From contig CAILAC010000013.1 of NCBI GenBank assembly GCA_903832055.1, positions 426,676-490,675 on the forward strand: DNA of 64,000 bases. The letters are read 5' to 3'. The DNA comes from an uncultured Acidobacteriota bacterium. Its GTDB lineage: Bacteria > Acidobacteriota > Terriglobia > Terriglobales > Acidobacteriaceae. The stretch's first letter is position 1. Every line of letters starts with the position of its first letter. Position numbers and translations under genes: made by a program. Under the pieces are notes generated by a model. The model saw nothing but the letters and a program-made list of their open reading frames with translations. It was not told the DNA's origin and did no database searches. Below, in pieces: positions 1 through 9,480 of the stretch.

Positions 1-2
1 TG

Positions 3-1685
3 GTGGCTCCGGTACTTGCAGCGATGTTCTTCAGCAAGGGAGCCAAAGAGTGGCAGAATCCCGTGATGGAGTGGTTGACGCGACAATATCGTGTCGCCGT
101 TCGGACGGCCATTGAGAACAGCCGCGTCACTGTGGGCGTGGCGACGGTGCTGTTTGCGATTGCCGTTTACCTGACGGTTGGAGGACCGATAGGGTCGGAA
201 TTTTTGCCGCATCTGGACGAAGGCTCCATCTGGGTTCGCGGAACGCTGCCTCCGAGCGAAGGACCGACGGCCAGCATCGACTTTACGAACAAGGCGCGGC
301 TGGTGATGGCTTCCTTTCCTGAGGTGACCCAGGTGGTGAGCCAGACGGGCCGGCCAGATGATGGGACGGATGCAACCGGATTCTTTAATACGGAATACTT
401 TGTCGATCTCAAGCGGAAAGAAGATTGGCGGCCGGTATTTCATCAGGACAAGGAAGCGCTGATTGCGGCAATCGACAAGGAACTGCAGAAGTTTCCGGGC
501 GTGCTGTGGAACTACTCGCAACCCATTTCAGACAACATGGAGGAGGCAGTCAGCGGCGTGAAGGGCGAGCTGGCGGTGAAGCTCTATGGGGATGACCTGA
601 GGACACTGGAGAAGAAAGCTGACGAAATCCAGAGCCAGATGCAAGTGGTCAAAGGTGTGGACGACATTGGAATCTTTCGAATTATCGGCCAGCCGAACTT
701 GAATTTTACGGTGGACCGGACGGCAGCGGCTCGCTGGGGCATCAATGTGGCTGACATTCAAGACGCAGTCCAGACGGCCGTTGGTTCGAATGCCATCACG
801 CAGGTACAGCAGGGTGAAGCGCGATTTGACGTGACGCTGCGCTATCAACAGACGTTCCGCGATACTCGCGAGGCGATTGAGAACGTGCGTCTGCTGGCGC
901 CCTCAGGCGAGAGGGTTTCGCTGGCGCAGTTGACCAGGGTTTCTACGGATGACGGTGCGGAGGAGATTTATCGTGAACAGGGCCAGCGCTATATTGCCAT
1001 CAAGTATTCGGTCAAAGGCCGGGATCTGGGTTCAACGGTAGAAGAAGCGATCAATAAGGTCGAGCACAATGTACGCCTGCCGGCGGGGTATCACCTGGAG
1101 TGGGCCGGAGAATACGAGAGCCAGAAGCGCGCAAACAAGCGCATGGCGGTCGTGGTGCCGGTGACCGTCCTGGCGATATTCCTGATTCTGTACACGATGT
1201 TCCAATCGTTCAAGTGGGCGATGTTGATTTTAGTCAGCGTCATCATGGCCTCGATTGGCGGCCCGCTGGCGTTATTTTTGACGCATACAAATTTTTCGGT
1301 GTCGTCGGCAGTGGGATTTCTGGCGCTTTTTGGGGTTTCTGTGCAGACGGGCGTCATCATGATTGAGTTCATCAATCAACTGCGGGCGCGTCGCAAGGGC
1401 ATGGAGGTTTCAAGCCAGAAGCACATTGTGGAAGCTGCAGTCGAGGGCGCCGTCATGCGGTTACGGCCAATCATGATGACCATGCTGGTGGCGACTCTTG
1501 GGCTGATGCCGGCAGCGTTTTCACATGCCATCGGGTCAGATTCACAGCGTCCGTTTGCGATTGTGATTGTCGGTGGGTTGCTGGCAAATCTGGTGATTGG
1601 CATCTTCCTGCTGCCCACTCTGTATGTCATGTTTGCCCGGCAGTCGGATGTATTGCCCAAGGTTGAGGGCGATGAAGACTTCTAG
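3..1685 (+). CDS. Heavy-metal efflux RND transporter, C-terminal part (CusA/CzcA family)
   Basis: Inner-membrane pump subunit that works with a periplasmic adaptor and an outer-membrane channel to export metal cations using proton influx. The 560 residues visible are the C-terminal half of a family normally a little over 1000 residues; the gene starts left of the window. A membrane segment near residues 45-62 is followed by the periplasmic porter region with the FLPHLDEGSIW motif (about 67), then a block of membrane helices from about residue 380 to the end, including GFLALFGVSVQTGVIM. That layout and the FLPxxDEG motif are typical of the HME subgroup. The metal cannot be told from this half. 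The gene converges on the ABC permease gene across a shared terminator. Confidence 0.93.
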   Translation: MAPVLAAMFFSKGAKEWQNPVMEWLTRQYRVAVRTAIENSRVTVGVATVLFAIAVYLTVGGPIGSEFLPHLDEGSIWVRGTLPPSEGPTASIDFTNKARLVMASFPEVTQVVSQTGRPDDGTDATGFFNTEYFVDLKRKEDWRPVFHQDKEALIAAIDKELQKFPGVLWNYSQPISDNMEEAVSGVKGELAVKLYGDDLRTLEKKADEIQSQMQVVKGVDDIGIFRIIGQPNLNFTVDRTAAARWGINVADIQDAVQTAVGSNAITQVQQGEARFDVTLRYQQTFRDTREAIENVRLLAPSGERVSLAQLTRVSTDDGAEEIYREQGQRYIAIKYSVKGRDLGSTVEEAINKVEHNVRLPAGYHLEWAGEYESQKRANKRMAVVVPVTVLAIFLILYTMFQSFKWAMLILVSVIMASIGGPLALFLTHTNFSVSSAVGFLALFGVSVQTGVIMIEFINQLRARRKGMEVSSQKHIVEAAVEGAVMRLRPIMMTMLVATLGLMPAAFSHAIGSDSQRPFAIVIVGGLLANLVIGIFLLPTLYVMFARQSDVLPKVEGDEDF

Positions 1686-1754
1686 GCCAGTGCCTACCCG
1701 CGTTCCGGTTCGCTGCGAGGTGTTTGGTGGGTGATTGCAATCCTATGAAATTCT

Positions 1755-1797
1755 AAAAAAAGAGGCAGCGGCGGACTTTCCACCGCTGCCTCTTTAC
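1755..1797. terminator. Bidirectional intrinsic terminator
   Basis: A 13-bp perfect stem (1759-1771 with 1783-1795, AAAGAGGCAGCGG) with an 11-nt loop, preceded by an A-run and followed by TTTACTC. A-rich on one side and T-rich on the other, it can end both the RND gene and the convergent ABC permease gene. The right arm overlaps the permease stop codon at 1794. Confidence 0.85.
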
Positions 1798-4388
1798 TCT
1801 TCGCGCAGGACTTCGAGGGGGCGCAGGCCGAGGATGCGGTAGCTGGCGATCCAGCCAGTGGCTGCCGCAAGGATTGCCGTTCCGATGAGAGCGACAATTG
1901 TTGCGCGGATGTCGAAGTGCCATTGCGCTTCCATCTGGTGCAGAAGGATGCGCGTCAGCAGGTTGGCAAAGACCGCTCCGACCGAACCGGCGAGCACGCC
2001 GAGTACGCTGAATTCAACGGTGAAGATCCGTATGATGCGGCCGCGGGTGGCACCCAGTGTCTTGAGTACGACGGCTTCGCGGGTCCGGCGGAAGCGGGTG
2101 CTGGCGATGCTGGACGCTAGAATCATCAGCCCGGCAAAAATTGAGAATCCGGCGAGAAAGCGGACGACGAAGGTGATCTGGCGGACCACTGTTTCGATGC
2201 GGTCGAGAACGTCTGCAAGGTTAATTACTGTGACCGTTGGGAAAGCAGTGAAGAGTGCCCGCTCAACCTGGGAGACCTGCCTGGAATCGACGCGGGCTGC
2301 GCCGTACCAGACGGTGGCAGAGTTTTTGGCCAATCCGGAAGGAATGAGGAACCCTGCGCGGCCGGCAAGATGCTGTTCGTCAGAGCGGAAAATGGCGGCG
2401 ACGGTGAGGAACTTGTCCTGACCGTCGATTTCGACCTCGACCGAGGAGCCGACTGCGACGTGAATGCGCGAAGCGATACCCTCGTCAATCGCGATCTGCT
2501 GCGCGCTGGCTGCCTCCGGCGCGCTCCACCACTTGCCTTGGCGAATTTTGTCGCCTGCGGGCACGGTATCAGCCCAACTCAGGGAGACGCTCTCCAGCAT
2601 GCGACGCGGGAAGTGTTCGACCTTGAGGTTGGCGATCGGAACGCCATTGAGTGAGATAAAGCGGCTCGAGATGACGGGCAGCAGGTCGAGCTTGGAATTA
2701 TCGGTTGCCAGAACGCCGGGCTGGTTGCGGAAGAACTGCTGCATTGCGGGAACTTCGTCGGTGGTGACGTCAACGAGGAAGATGTTGGGTAGGGTGGGTG
2801 AGGCGGTTTGTTGGATTTCGCGGAGAACCTGGGACTGCATGAGATAGACGGCGAGGATGAGCATCACGCCGGTGCCCAGAGCCGCGAGGACGGCAGCAGA
2901 CTGATTGCCTGGCCGATAAAGATTCGCCAGGCCCTGGCGTAAGAACTGCGGCAGACGCAGGCGGACAAGCTTGAGCAGCCAGCGGAGCAGACGAAGGAAA
3001 CCGGCGGAGAGGAGTAGCAGCACTAAAAGGACCGCGGCGAGGCCAGCGCCGAACCAGGCTCCTACCTTGGCGGAATCGCTGAGTACGGCGGCGATGCCAG
3101 TGAGCGCGGCGAGGATGACGATGGACGCGGCGATCTGGAGCTTGCGCTGGCCCCAGCGGCGAAGGAAGGCGACGAAGCCACGCTCTTCTGATTGTTCAAC
3201 GAGGCGGCGAAGGACGAGAATCGGCCGGACTTTGCGCACGTCCAGAAGAGGTGGGAGGCAAAACAGCAGTGTTGTCAGCAGGCCTGTCGCCAGTCCCGCA
3301 AGTGCTGAGCGCCATGGGAATGCGAGCTGCGCGTGAACCGGAAGCAGGTTGCCAAAGACCGCCGGGAGCGCAAGCATGACGCCTGCCCCGGCAAAAACGC
3401 CGAGTACGGCTCCGGCTAGACCCAGCCCCATGGTTTGCAGGAGAAAGATTCGCAGCAGGTCACCGGACCCGGCACCGATCGCTTTGAGAATCGCGAGGAC
3501 GTCCATGCGCTGTTCGAGATGGGCATGCATCGACATCGCGACGCCAATTGCCCCAAGGACCATGGCGACAAGGCAGATGAGGGAAAGGATCGCGGTGGCG
3601 CGGTCGAGACCCTCTGTGAGGGCGGGGTTGCCTTCCCGATAATCCATGACCTGCGCACCGGGAAGGATGATTTCAATCTGCTTGCGGATGGCGGCGAGCT
3701 GGGCTGCGGTTTTGAAGGTCAGGGGGAGCTGGAAGAGCACACGTTCGTTGGCGCGGCTGCCAGGGGCGAGTAGGCTGGTAGCGTCAAGGGCTGCGCGGGA
3801 GATGAGCACGCGGGGGCCGAGGCCCGCTCCGGCGGTAATGCGGTCAGGTTCCTGGACCAGCTTGGCAGCTATGCGGAAGTTGTGCCCGCCGAGGCGCAGA
3901 GTGTCGCCGACCTTGGCGTGCAGACGGATGAGAAACTCATCGGCGACCACAACGGAAGTCGTGGTGAGAGCCGCAGCGAGCGGCTGGTCAGGGTCGAGTT
4001 GAGCTTTGCCGTAATACGGATATTCGGCGGGGTCGACGGCCTTGAGTGAGACGAGAATTGGGACCGGATCAGGTGGAACGGAGGCCATGGAGACAGTTTC
4101 TGTGACCAGAGTGGCCCGGATTCCCTGCCCCAAGAGAGCTTTGATCTTCTGGCTTTCTTCGGCACTGGGCTGCTGATTGGTGCGGGCAGAGAGGTCGCCG
4201 GCCATGAGTGCGCGGGCCTCGCGGGTCAGGGTCGAGCGGAAGCTTTCGCTGAAACCGCGCACACCCACAAGAGCGGCCACACCGACGGCGACAGAGAGAA
4301 CGACGAAGCCGAACTTGCCGGGGGCAGAGCGCAAGTCGCGACCGGCGATGGTGGCGGCACGACGCCAGGTGAGAGAACGTTTGGCCAT
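1794..4388 (-). CDS. ybbP: ABC transporter permease, FtsX/YbbP type
   Basis: Large membrane protein of the FtsX/LolE/MacB permease superfamily, 864 residues, matching the YbbP layout. An N-terminal membrane anchor (about residues 25-45) is followed by a MacB-like periplasmic domain, a first FtsX helix bundle (about 265-400), further helices and a second periplasmic region, and a terminal FtsX bundle (about 740-860) ending LRPLEVLREE. It abuts the ATPase gene, whose stop codon lies directly before this ATG, so the two form one operon. In E. coli the ybbA-ybbP pair also sits beside and divergent from tesA, as here. The substrate is unknown; export of a hydrophobic molecule or lipoprotein is plausible. 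Confidence 0.9.
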   Translation of the reverse strand: MAKRSLTWRRAATIAGRDLRSAPGKFGFVVLSVAVGVAALVGVRGFSESFRSTLTREARALMAGDLSARTNQQPSAEESQKIKALLGQGIRATLVTETVSMASVPPDPVPILVSLKAVDPAEYPYYGKAQLDPDQPLAAALTTTSVVVADEFLIRLHAKVGDTLRLGGHNFRIAAKLVQEPDRITAGAGLGPRVLISRAALDATSLLAPGSRANERVLFQLPLTFKTAAQLAAIRKQIEIILPGAQVMDYREGNPALTEGLDRATAILSLICLVAMVLGAIGVAMSMHAHLEQRMDVLAILKAIGAGSGDLLRIFLLQTMGLGLAGAVLGVFAGAGVMLALPAVFGNLLPVHAQLAFPWRSALAGLATGLLTTLLFCLPPLLDVRKVRPILVLRRLVEQSEERGFVAFLRRWGQRKLQIAASIVILAALTGIAAVLSDSAKVGAWFGAGLAAVLLVLLLLSAGFLRLLRWLLKLVRLRLPQFLRQGLANLYRPGNQSAAVLAALGTGVMLILAVYLMQSQVLREIQQTASPTLPNIFLVDVTTDEVPAMQQFFRNQPGVLATDNSKLDLLPVISSRFISLNGVPIANLKVEHFPRRMLESVSLSWADTVPAGDKIRQGKWWSAPEAASAQQIAIDEGIASRIHVAVGSSVEVEIDGQDKFLTVAAIFRSDEQHLAGRAGFLIPSGLAKNSATVWYGAARVDSRQVSQVERALFTAFPTVTVINLADVLDRIETVVRQITFVVRFLAGFSIFAGLMILASSIASTRFRRTREAVVLKTLGATRGRIIRIFTVEFSVLGVLAGSVGAVFANLLTRILLHQMEAQWHFDIRATIVALIGTAILAAATGWIASYRILGLRPLEVLREE

Positions 4389-5099
4389 CTAGTTATGCCC
4401 ACCGATGGCCAGTTCAGCCTGGGCCGGTTCCTGCAAAATATCTTCGACGACCAAGCCGTCGCGCAGGACGATTTTGCGGTGGGCGAGGGCGGCTACCTGG
4501 GGGTCGTGGGTAACCAATACGAGGGTTGTTCCGGCCTGGCTGTTGCGGCTTAGCAGTAGTTCAAGAACCTTCTGGCCGTTCACTGAATCAAGGTTACCGG
4601 TGGGCTCGTCGGCCATGACGATCGGCGGTTCTACGATGAATGCGCGTGCCAGCGCGACGCGCTGCTGTTCGCCGCCTGAGAGCTGAACAGGGTAGTGGTC
4701 CATGCGCTCGCCGAGACCAACCTGTTCGAGTAACTTGCGCGCCTGTGGGATGCCGTTACCGGGGAGGTTGAGTTCGAAGGGGAGCAATACGTTTTCTAGC
4801 GCAGTCAGGGTGGGGATGAGCTGGTAAGACTGGAAGACGAAGCCAAGTTTGTGGCCCCGAACTGTCGCCAACGCCTCCTCTTCGAGATTGTGGATCGGAG
4901 TGCCGTCGAGGATGATTTCACCTTCACTGGGAGTATCGAGGCCAGCGAGCAGACCGAGCAGGGTACTTTTGCCGCTGCCACTGGCACCAACTATCGCGAC
5001 GAACTGGCCCGACGGGATGCTGATGTCGATCCCTTTGAGAATCTCAACCCTGCGCGAACCGTTTTGGATCCACTTGCGAACGCCCTTGACTTCAATCAT
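4389..5099 (-). CDS. ybbA: ABC transporter ATP-binding protein (YbbA/LolD type)
   Basis: Cytoplasmic ATPase that powers the adjacent FtsX-type permease. The 236 residues carry Walker A GASGSGKST (38-46), the signature LSGGEQQRVALARA, Walker B IVMADEPTGNLD and the switch histidine in LVTHD. All residues needed for ATP hydrolysis are present. The sequence belongs to the MacB/LolD/YbbA group, which pairs with FtsX-like permeases. It is the first gene of the operon; its stop is directly followed by the permease start. The promoter must lie in the short gap to the divergent esterase gene. Confidence 0.95.
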   Translation of the reverse strand: MIEVKGVRKWIQNGSRRVEILKGIDISIPSGQFVAIVGASGSGKSTLLGLLAGLDTPSEGEIILDGTPIHNLEEEALATVRGHKLGFVFQSYQLIPTLTALENVLLPFELNLPGNGIPQARKLLEQVGLGERMDHYPVQLSGGEQQRVALARAFIVEPPIVMADEPTGNLDSVNGQKVLELLLSRNSQAGTTLVLVTHDPQVAALAHRKIVLRDGLVVEDILQEPAQAELAIGGHN

Positions 5100-5227
5100 C
5101 CGTGATTATTTCTCCCGAACCTGACTTGGTAGAAGGTTCCCTGCATTGATGCTACGCGGTTTTTGACGCTGGCGTTCCCCAAAGAGAGATTGCTGTGGTG
5201 GCGGGTTGGTACACTGCCCATGTGAAG

Positions 5228-5857
5228 ATGCGTGGGATGGAAATGGTTCGATCGATGGCAGCGGTGTTGGTACTTATGCTGGCTGCGCCCCTGTTCGCAG
5301 CGACCGCGGAAAAGACTTTGGTCTGCTTTGGCGACAGCATCACGGCAGGCTATGGTCTGGACGCGAACCAGAGTTATCCGGCTGCGCTGCAACGGCTGCT
5401 CACGGCGCGCGGCTATCACTACCATGTTGTGAACCAGGGCGTGAGCGGCAACACGACCAAAGATGCCGTGGCTCGGGTAAATTCGATCATCGCGCTGCAC
5501 CCGGATGTAGTGCTGGTGGAGTTTGGCGGCAACGACGGCCTGCGCGGTATGTCGATGGAGATTACCCGCCGGAATATGGATACGGTGCTGAATGCACTCG
5601 CGGCCGCGCACATTCGCGTGCTGCTGGTGGGCATTACCCTGCCGCCGAACTATGGCGCGGACTATGTTAAGAGCTTCAATGCGGTCTTTCGGGATGCAGC
5701 AGACAAGCATCATCTGCCGCTGATGCCGATGCTCTATGACGGGATTTACACGGTGCCGGGAACCATCCAAGGTGACGGGATTCACCCGACGGTGAAGGGA
5801 TCGCAGATGATCGCAGAGCACCTGCTGCCGCATCTGGCGCCACTTTTGCGCAAATAG
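5228..5857 (+). CDS. tesA: GDSL arylesterase / acyl-CoA thioesterase I (TesA family)
   Basis: Secreted or periplasmic SGNH-fold lipolytic enzyme. About 209 residues with an N-terminal signal peptide (hydrophobic run ending at AATAEKT). The catalytic blocks are all visible: GDSI with the nucleophilic Ser, the Gly block NQGVSGNTT, GGND, and the terminal DGIHP with the Asp and His. Length and blocks match TesA-like lysophospholipase/thioesterases. Position, divergent from the ybbA-ybbP pair, repeats the E. coli neighbourhood. The start is uncertain: ATGs at 5228, 5237 and 5243 and a GTG at 5222 all keep a signal peptide. Confidence 0.93.
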   Translation: MRGMEMVRSMAAVLVLMLAAPLFAATAEKTLVCFGDSITAGYGLDANQSYPAALQRLLTARGYHYHVVNQGVSGNTTKDAVARVNSIIALHPDVVLVEFGGNDGLRGMSMEITRRNMDTVLNALAAAHIRVLLVGITLPPNYGADYVKSFNAVFRDAADKHHLPLMPMLYDGIYTVPGTIQGDGIHPTVKGSQMIAEHLLPHLAPLLRK

Positions 5858-5889
5858 TTCTTAAAAATTGAGAGTGAGGAGAATGAACT

Positions 5890-6507
5890 GTGGGTTTGAT
5901 TTCGGGTGTTCGTAACCGGAGGGAATTTTTGCGTTCTGCATCGCTGGTTGCTGGCGGAGCGGTGTTTGCCGGGAATCGAAACGTAGTGGCAGCTGCAAAC
6001 GGTAGTGTGAGCTCAGCCACCGATTCAAAACGGATGCGGGCGCTGGCGGACTGGACGAAGCTTACGATGCAGACGCCGAATCCGGTGCCGTATGCGGCTG
6101 AGATTTTTGACAGCAAGACCGGCGAATCGCTGATGAGAGCGACCAACGCCGTTGGGCCGGAAAACGACCCCAGCGCCCACGGCGAAGTGAGGACGATCAG
6201 GCTGGCGTGCAAGAAGCTTGGGAGCTCATCTCTGCGCGGTTACACGCTTTACACAACCTGCGAGCCTTGCCCGATGTGCATGAGTTGCTGCCTCTGGTCG
6301 CGATTAGACCGCGTAGTCTACGGCGCGACAGTGGCCGATGCGGCGCGATTTGGCGATCAGATCCTAATCTCGTCGCGAGAGGTGGAGCAGCACTCAAGTA
6401 TGCACTGCGTGGTAACGGGACCGATAGAGCGCGCACATTGCCTTGAGCTTTTCACCAATCCGACAATGCAGGCAGTCTTTAAAAAATGGAGGACCTCGAA
6501 GGATTAA
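5890..6507 (+). CDS. Tat-exported nucleoside/guanine deaminase-like protein
   Basis: Zinc-dependent deaminase of the cytidine/deoxycytidylate deaminase fold, 205 residues. The Zn site is complete: HGE (His ligand plus catalytic Glu) in DPSAHGEVRT, and PCPMC (two Cys ligands) in TTCEPCPMCMS. The fold matches guanine deaminase or TadA-like enzymes. Unusually for this family it begins with a twin-arginine signal (NRREFLRSASLVAGGAV, about residues 8-25), which implies export after folding in the cytoplasm. The start is GTG at 5890. The substrate is unknown; an exported form suggests scavenging of extracellular nucleobases, which is an inference. Confidence 0.85.
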   Translation: MGLISGVRNRREFLRSASLVAGGAVFAGNRNVVAAANGSVSSATDSKRMRALADWTKLTMQTPNPVPYAAEIFDSKTGESLMRATNAVGPENDPSAHGEVRTIRLACKKLGSSSLRGYTLYTTCEPCPMCMSCCLWSRLDRVVYGATVADAARFGDQILISSREVEQHSSMHCVVTGPIERAHCLELFTNPTMQAVFKKWRTSKD

Positions 6508-6624
6508 GGAGCTGCTTCACGAGACTCGCCGTCGCCACGGCCAAGTCAGCTTAAAGGGTTTACTTGGCGCAAGTCAACTTTTCACTGTGATAGTCTTCTG
6601 GCTGCAAATTGTCATGCGGAAGGG

Positions 6625-8844
6625 ATGTCCATGAGACGGAATCACTGGTTGAAGGCAGCTTTGGGACTGGTCATTGTCGTTGCAGGTGTGCCTGCAATCT
6701 GGGCCCAGACGAACTACCCTTTTCGCGATGCAAAATTGCCCGCTGAACAACGCATTACTGATTTGTTGGGCCGGCTGACGCTTGATGAAAAGGTCCTGCT
6801 CATGGCGGACCACCCGAAGATTCCCCGGCTTGGGCTGGAGTTTTCCGGCCAGGTCGAGGGTCTGCACGGGCTAGCGCTGGGCGGCCCTGGCCACTGGGAG
6901 GGAAAAGGCCTACAGGCTCTGCCGACAACCACATTTCCCCAGGAGCGCGGGCTCGGCAATACCTGGGACCCGGCGCTCATGGAGAAAATTGGCGCACTGG
7001 AGGGTTACGAAGCGCGCTACGACTACCAAAGCCTGAAATATGACCGGGGAGGGGTGATTGTGCGCGCTCCCAACGTGGATTTGGCGCGCAATCCTCTATG
7101 GGGCCGCAGCGAAGAGTCGATGGGCGAGGATCCTTATCTCGTTGGCACTATGACGGTTGCCTTCCAGCATGGGCTGCAGGGGCCAGACCCGGACCACTGG
7201 CTGGCAGCCTCGCTGATGAAGCATTTCCTGGCCAATGAGAATGAGAACAAGCGCGAGTCATCCTCCTCGGATTTTGGCGAGAGGCTCTTTCGCGAGTACT
7301 ACTCAGTTCCCTTTCGTATGGGGTTTCAGGAGGGTGGTTCGCGGGGCGTGATGGCTGCGTACAACTCCTGGAACGGGACGCCAATGATGATTCACCCTGT
7401 ATTAAAAGACGTCATGATCAAAGAGTGGGGGAACGATGGCATTATCTGCACGGACGGAGGAGCGCTGGGACTGCTGATTTCAGCGCACAAGAGCTTCCCT
7501 GACAAGGAGCACGGAGCTGCAGCGGCAATCAAGGCAGGCATCAATCATTTCCTGGACACATACCAGGACGATTTGCGCCAGGCTCTGAAAGACGGACTGG
7601 TGACAGAGGCAGACATGGATGCCTCGCTGCGCGGATTGCTCAGGGTCTTCCTCAAGCTGGGCGAGTTTGACGCAGTCAGCGGCACGCCGGCCGGAAATGA
7701 TCCCTATGGAAAGATTGGCCGCGCCACCGATACGCCGCCCTGGGAGCGGGAGAGCAGCAAGCAACTGGCGCGGCTGGCAACGCAGGAATCGATTGTTCTA
7801 TTGAAAAACGAGGGGCATGCGCTGCCGCTGGATGCAGCAAAGATCAAGACAATTGCGGTAATTGGCCCCTGGGCAGACGAGGTGCTGCTGGACTGGTACT
7901 CAGGGACGCCACCACACGCAGTGACGGCACTTCAAGGGATTCGTGAGGCGGCGGGCAGCCGGGTCAAAGTCGTCTTTGACAAAGCAGATAACATGGCATC
8001 GGCAGCGGCCATCGCGGCAAAGTCCGATATAGCAATCGTTGTCGTTGGGAATCATCCCTACTGCAATGCGACCCGGTGGGCGCAATGCGACCTTCCCAGC
8101 GATGGTCGTGAAGCAGTGGACCGCAAGACTCTCGTGCTGGAACAGGAAGACCTGGTCAAGGCTGTTTACACGGCGAATCCGCACACGGTCGAGGTTCTGA
8201 TTTCAAGTTTTCCGTATGCCATCACATGGAGCCAGCAGCATGTCCCTGCGATTGTGCACTTGACCCACAACAGTCAGGAGCTTGGGCACGGATTGGCAGA
8301 TGTGCTTTTCGGCAAGGTGTCTCCGGCAGGGCGGTTGGTGCAGACCTGGCCGACGGGCAATTCGCAGCTGCTGCCGATGATGGACTATGACCTGACACAC
8401 GGCCAGACATATCTGTACAACCGGCAGAAGCCTCTCTACCCCTTTGGATTTGGATTGAGTTACGCGCAGTTTACCTACAACAAGCTCAAATCCAGCGCAA
8501 ACACGATGGCAGCTGATGGGCAGGTGGAGGTCACGGTTTCGGTGAAGAATACCGGCAAGGTGGCGAGCGACGAAGTGGTGCAGCTGTATGTGCAGCATCT
8601 TGGGTCATCGGTAACGCGGCCGCTTTTGGAACTGAAGGGATTCAAGCGGGTCCACGTCGAACCGGGCTGGGTGGAAGACACAAAATTTGTCATCAGGGCG
8701 CGCGATCTGGCGTACTGGGACGCAGCGCGTCATGCATGGCGTGTTGAAAAAGACACAGTGCGCTTGCTGGCTGGTGGGTCTTCGGACGCCTTGCCGGTTT
8801 CAGCGGAAGTGATCGTGAGGGGTCCGGCAGAGTTCAAACCGTAG
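6625..8844 (+). CDS. Secreted beta-glucosidase, glycoside hydrolase family 3
   Basis: Glycosidase that removes terminal beta-linked glucose or xylose from oligosaccharides outside the cytoplasm. The 739 residues begin with a signal peptide ending PAIWAQ. The GH3 N-terminal barrel runs from about residue 40 to 370 (PTTFPQERGLGNTWD, KHFLANENE), followed by the alpha/beta sandwich domain (about 400-620) and a fibronectin III-like C-terminal domain (YPFGFGLSYAQF to the end). The nucleophile Asp is expected in GIICTDGGA (about 277), where most relatives have an SDW-type motif. Start ATG at 6625 or 6631. Convergent with the tRNA-Arg gene. Confidence 0.93.
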   Translation: MSMRRNHWLKAALGLVIVVAGVPAIWAQTNYPFRDAKLPAEQRITDLLGRLTLDEKVLLMADHPKIPRLGLEFSGQVEGLHGLALGGPGHWEGKGLQALPTTTFPQERGLGNTWDPALMEKIGALEGYEARYDYQSLKYDRGGVIVRAPNVDLARNPLWGRSEESMGEDPYLVGTMTVAFQHGLQGPDPDHWLAASLMKHFLANENENKRESSSSDFGERLFREYYSVPFRMGFQEGGSRGVMAAYNSWNGTPMMIHPVLKDVMIKEWGNDGIICTDGGALGLLISAHKSFPDKEHGAAAAIKAGINHFLDTYQDDLRQALKDGLVTEADMDASLRGLLRVFLKLGEFDAVSGTPAGNDPYGKIGRATDTPPWERESSKQLARLATQESIVLLKNEGHALPLDAAKIKTIAVIGPWADEVLLDWYSGTPPHAVTALQGIREAAGSRVKVVFDKADNMASAAAIAAKSDIAIVVVGNHPYCNATRWAQCDLPSDGREAVDRKTLVLEQEDLVKAVYTANPHTVEVLISSFPYAITWSQQHVPAIVHLTHNSQELGHGLADVLFGKVSPAGRLVQTWPTGNSQLLPMMDYDLTHGQTYLYNRQKPLYPFGFGLSYAQFTYNKLKSSANTMAADGQVEVTVSVKNTGKVASDEVVQLYVQHLGSSVTRPLLELKGFKRVHVEPGWVEDTKFVIRARDLAYWDAARHAWRVEKDTVRLLAGGSSDALPVSAEVIVRGPAEFKP

Positions 8845-8867
8845 GGGGAGTACGGGCTGAACTCTGC
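8827..8867 (+). other. Inverted repeat over the end of the GH3 gene
   Basis: GCAGAGTTCA (8827-8836) pairs perfectly with TGAACTCTGC (8858-8867) across a 21-nt loop that contains the stop codon. There is no T-run, so this is a weak terminator candidate at best. Confidence 0.35.
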
Positions 8868-8930
8868 GGTTCATGCGGAAATGCATCCGCACAAATTGAA
8901 TATGGAGGCTGAGGAGCCGCTGAGGAAGGA

Positions 8931-9007
8931 TGGTGCGCCCAGAGAGATTCGAACTCCCGACCTGTTGATTCGTAGTCAACCGCTCTATCCAGCTGAGCTA
9001 TAGGCGC
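8931..9007 (-). tRNA. tRNA-Arg (anticodon ACG)
   Basis: Complete cloverleaf on the minus strand. The acceptor stem pairs GCGCCTA with TGGGCGC, the discriminator is A and the CCA is encoded. The D arm is GCTCAGCTGGATAGAGC; the anticodon stem GTTGA/TCAAC encloses the loop CTACGAA, giving ACG; the T arm holds TTCGAAT. Anticodon ACG with A34 normally edited to inosine reads CGU, CGC and CGA. Confidence 0.97.
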
Positions 9008-9091
9008 ATATGGGTCCGTCGCCGAACCATTGTTAGATTACCAAGAATCGTGGTTCAAGGCAAGGTTCGCCGCGGGAGACGTCAATGCCCG

Positions 9092-9367
9092 TTACACTTT
9101 GGGTCCGGCTGCGGAAGGTGGCTCGACAGGTGTCGGTGGAGGCAGAACTGGCTGTTCCTCAATGAGTTGCAGACCGGAGCGCCGGACCAACTGAGTGACC
9201 GTGGCCGCATTGAGACGGGTGGCATCGTACTCGACCAAGAGAGTGCTGGCGTTGCGGTCGAACGAGAGGCGGCGGATACCGTAGACTTCGCGAGCATTGG
9301 CGAGAGCGAATGTCTCCGCTTCGCTGGGTTGGCCGGTATAGCGGAAGAGGATTTCTACCGTGGTCAT
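9092..9367 (-). CDS. Small hypothetical protein with a ferredoxin-like heavy-metal-associated-type fold
   Basis: About 91 residues from the ATG at 9367. MTTVEILFRYTG is followed by a helix region and a second strand (TLLVEYDATRLNAATV), a beta-alpha-beta-beta-alpha-beta pattern like small HMA-type domains, then a Pro-rich tail. No CxxC metal motif is present, so metal binding is not supported. It reads cleanly between the tRNA and the CHAD gene, both also on the minus strand. The function is unknown. Confidence 0.6.
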   Translation of the reverse strand: MTTVEILFRYTGQPSEAETFALANAREVYGIRRLSFDRNASTLLVEYDATRLNAATVTQLVRRSGLQLIEEQPVLPPPTPVEPPSAAGPKV

Positions 9368-9480
9368 AGTTAGATGATAGCAACTCGCCAAGGATTTGGG
9401 CATCATTGAGACGTTGGTGAGAGGCGATTGCGAAAGCATTGGCTAGCGCGGTGGACTGTTCTTGCGAGGCGCTCAAGACT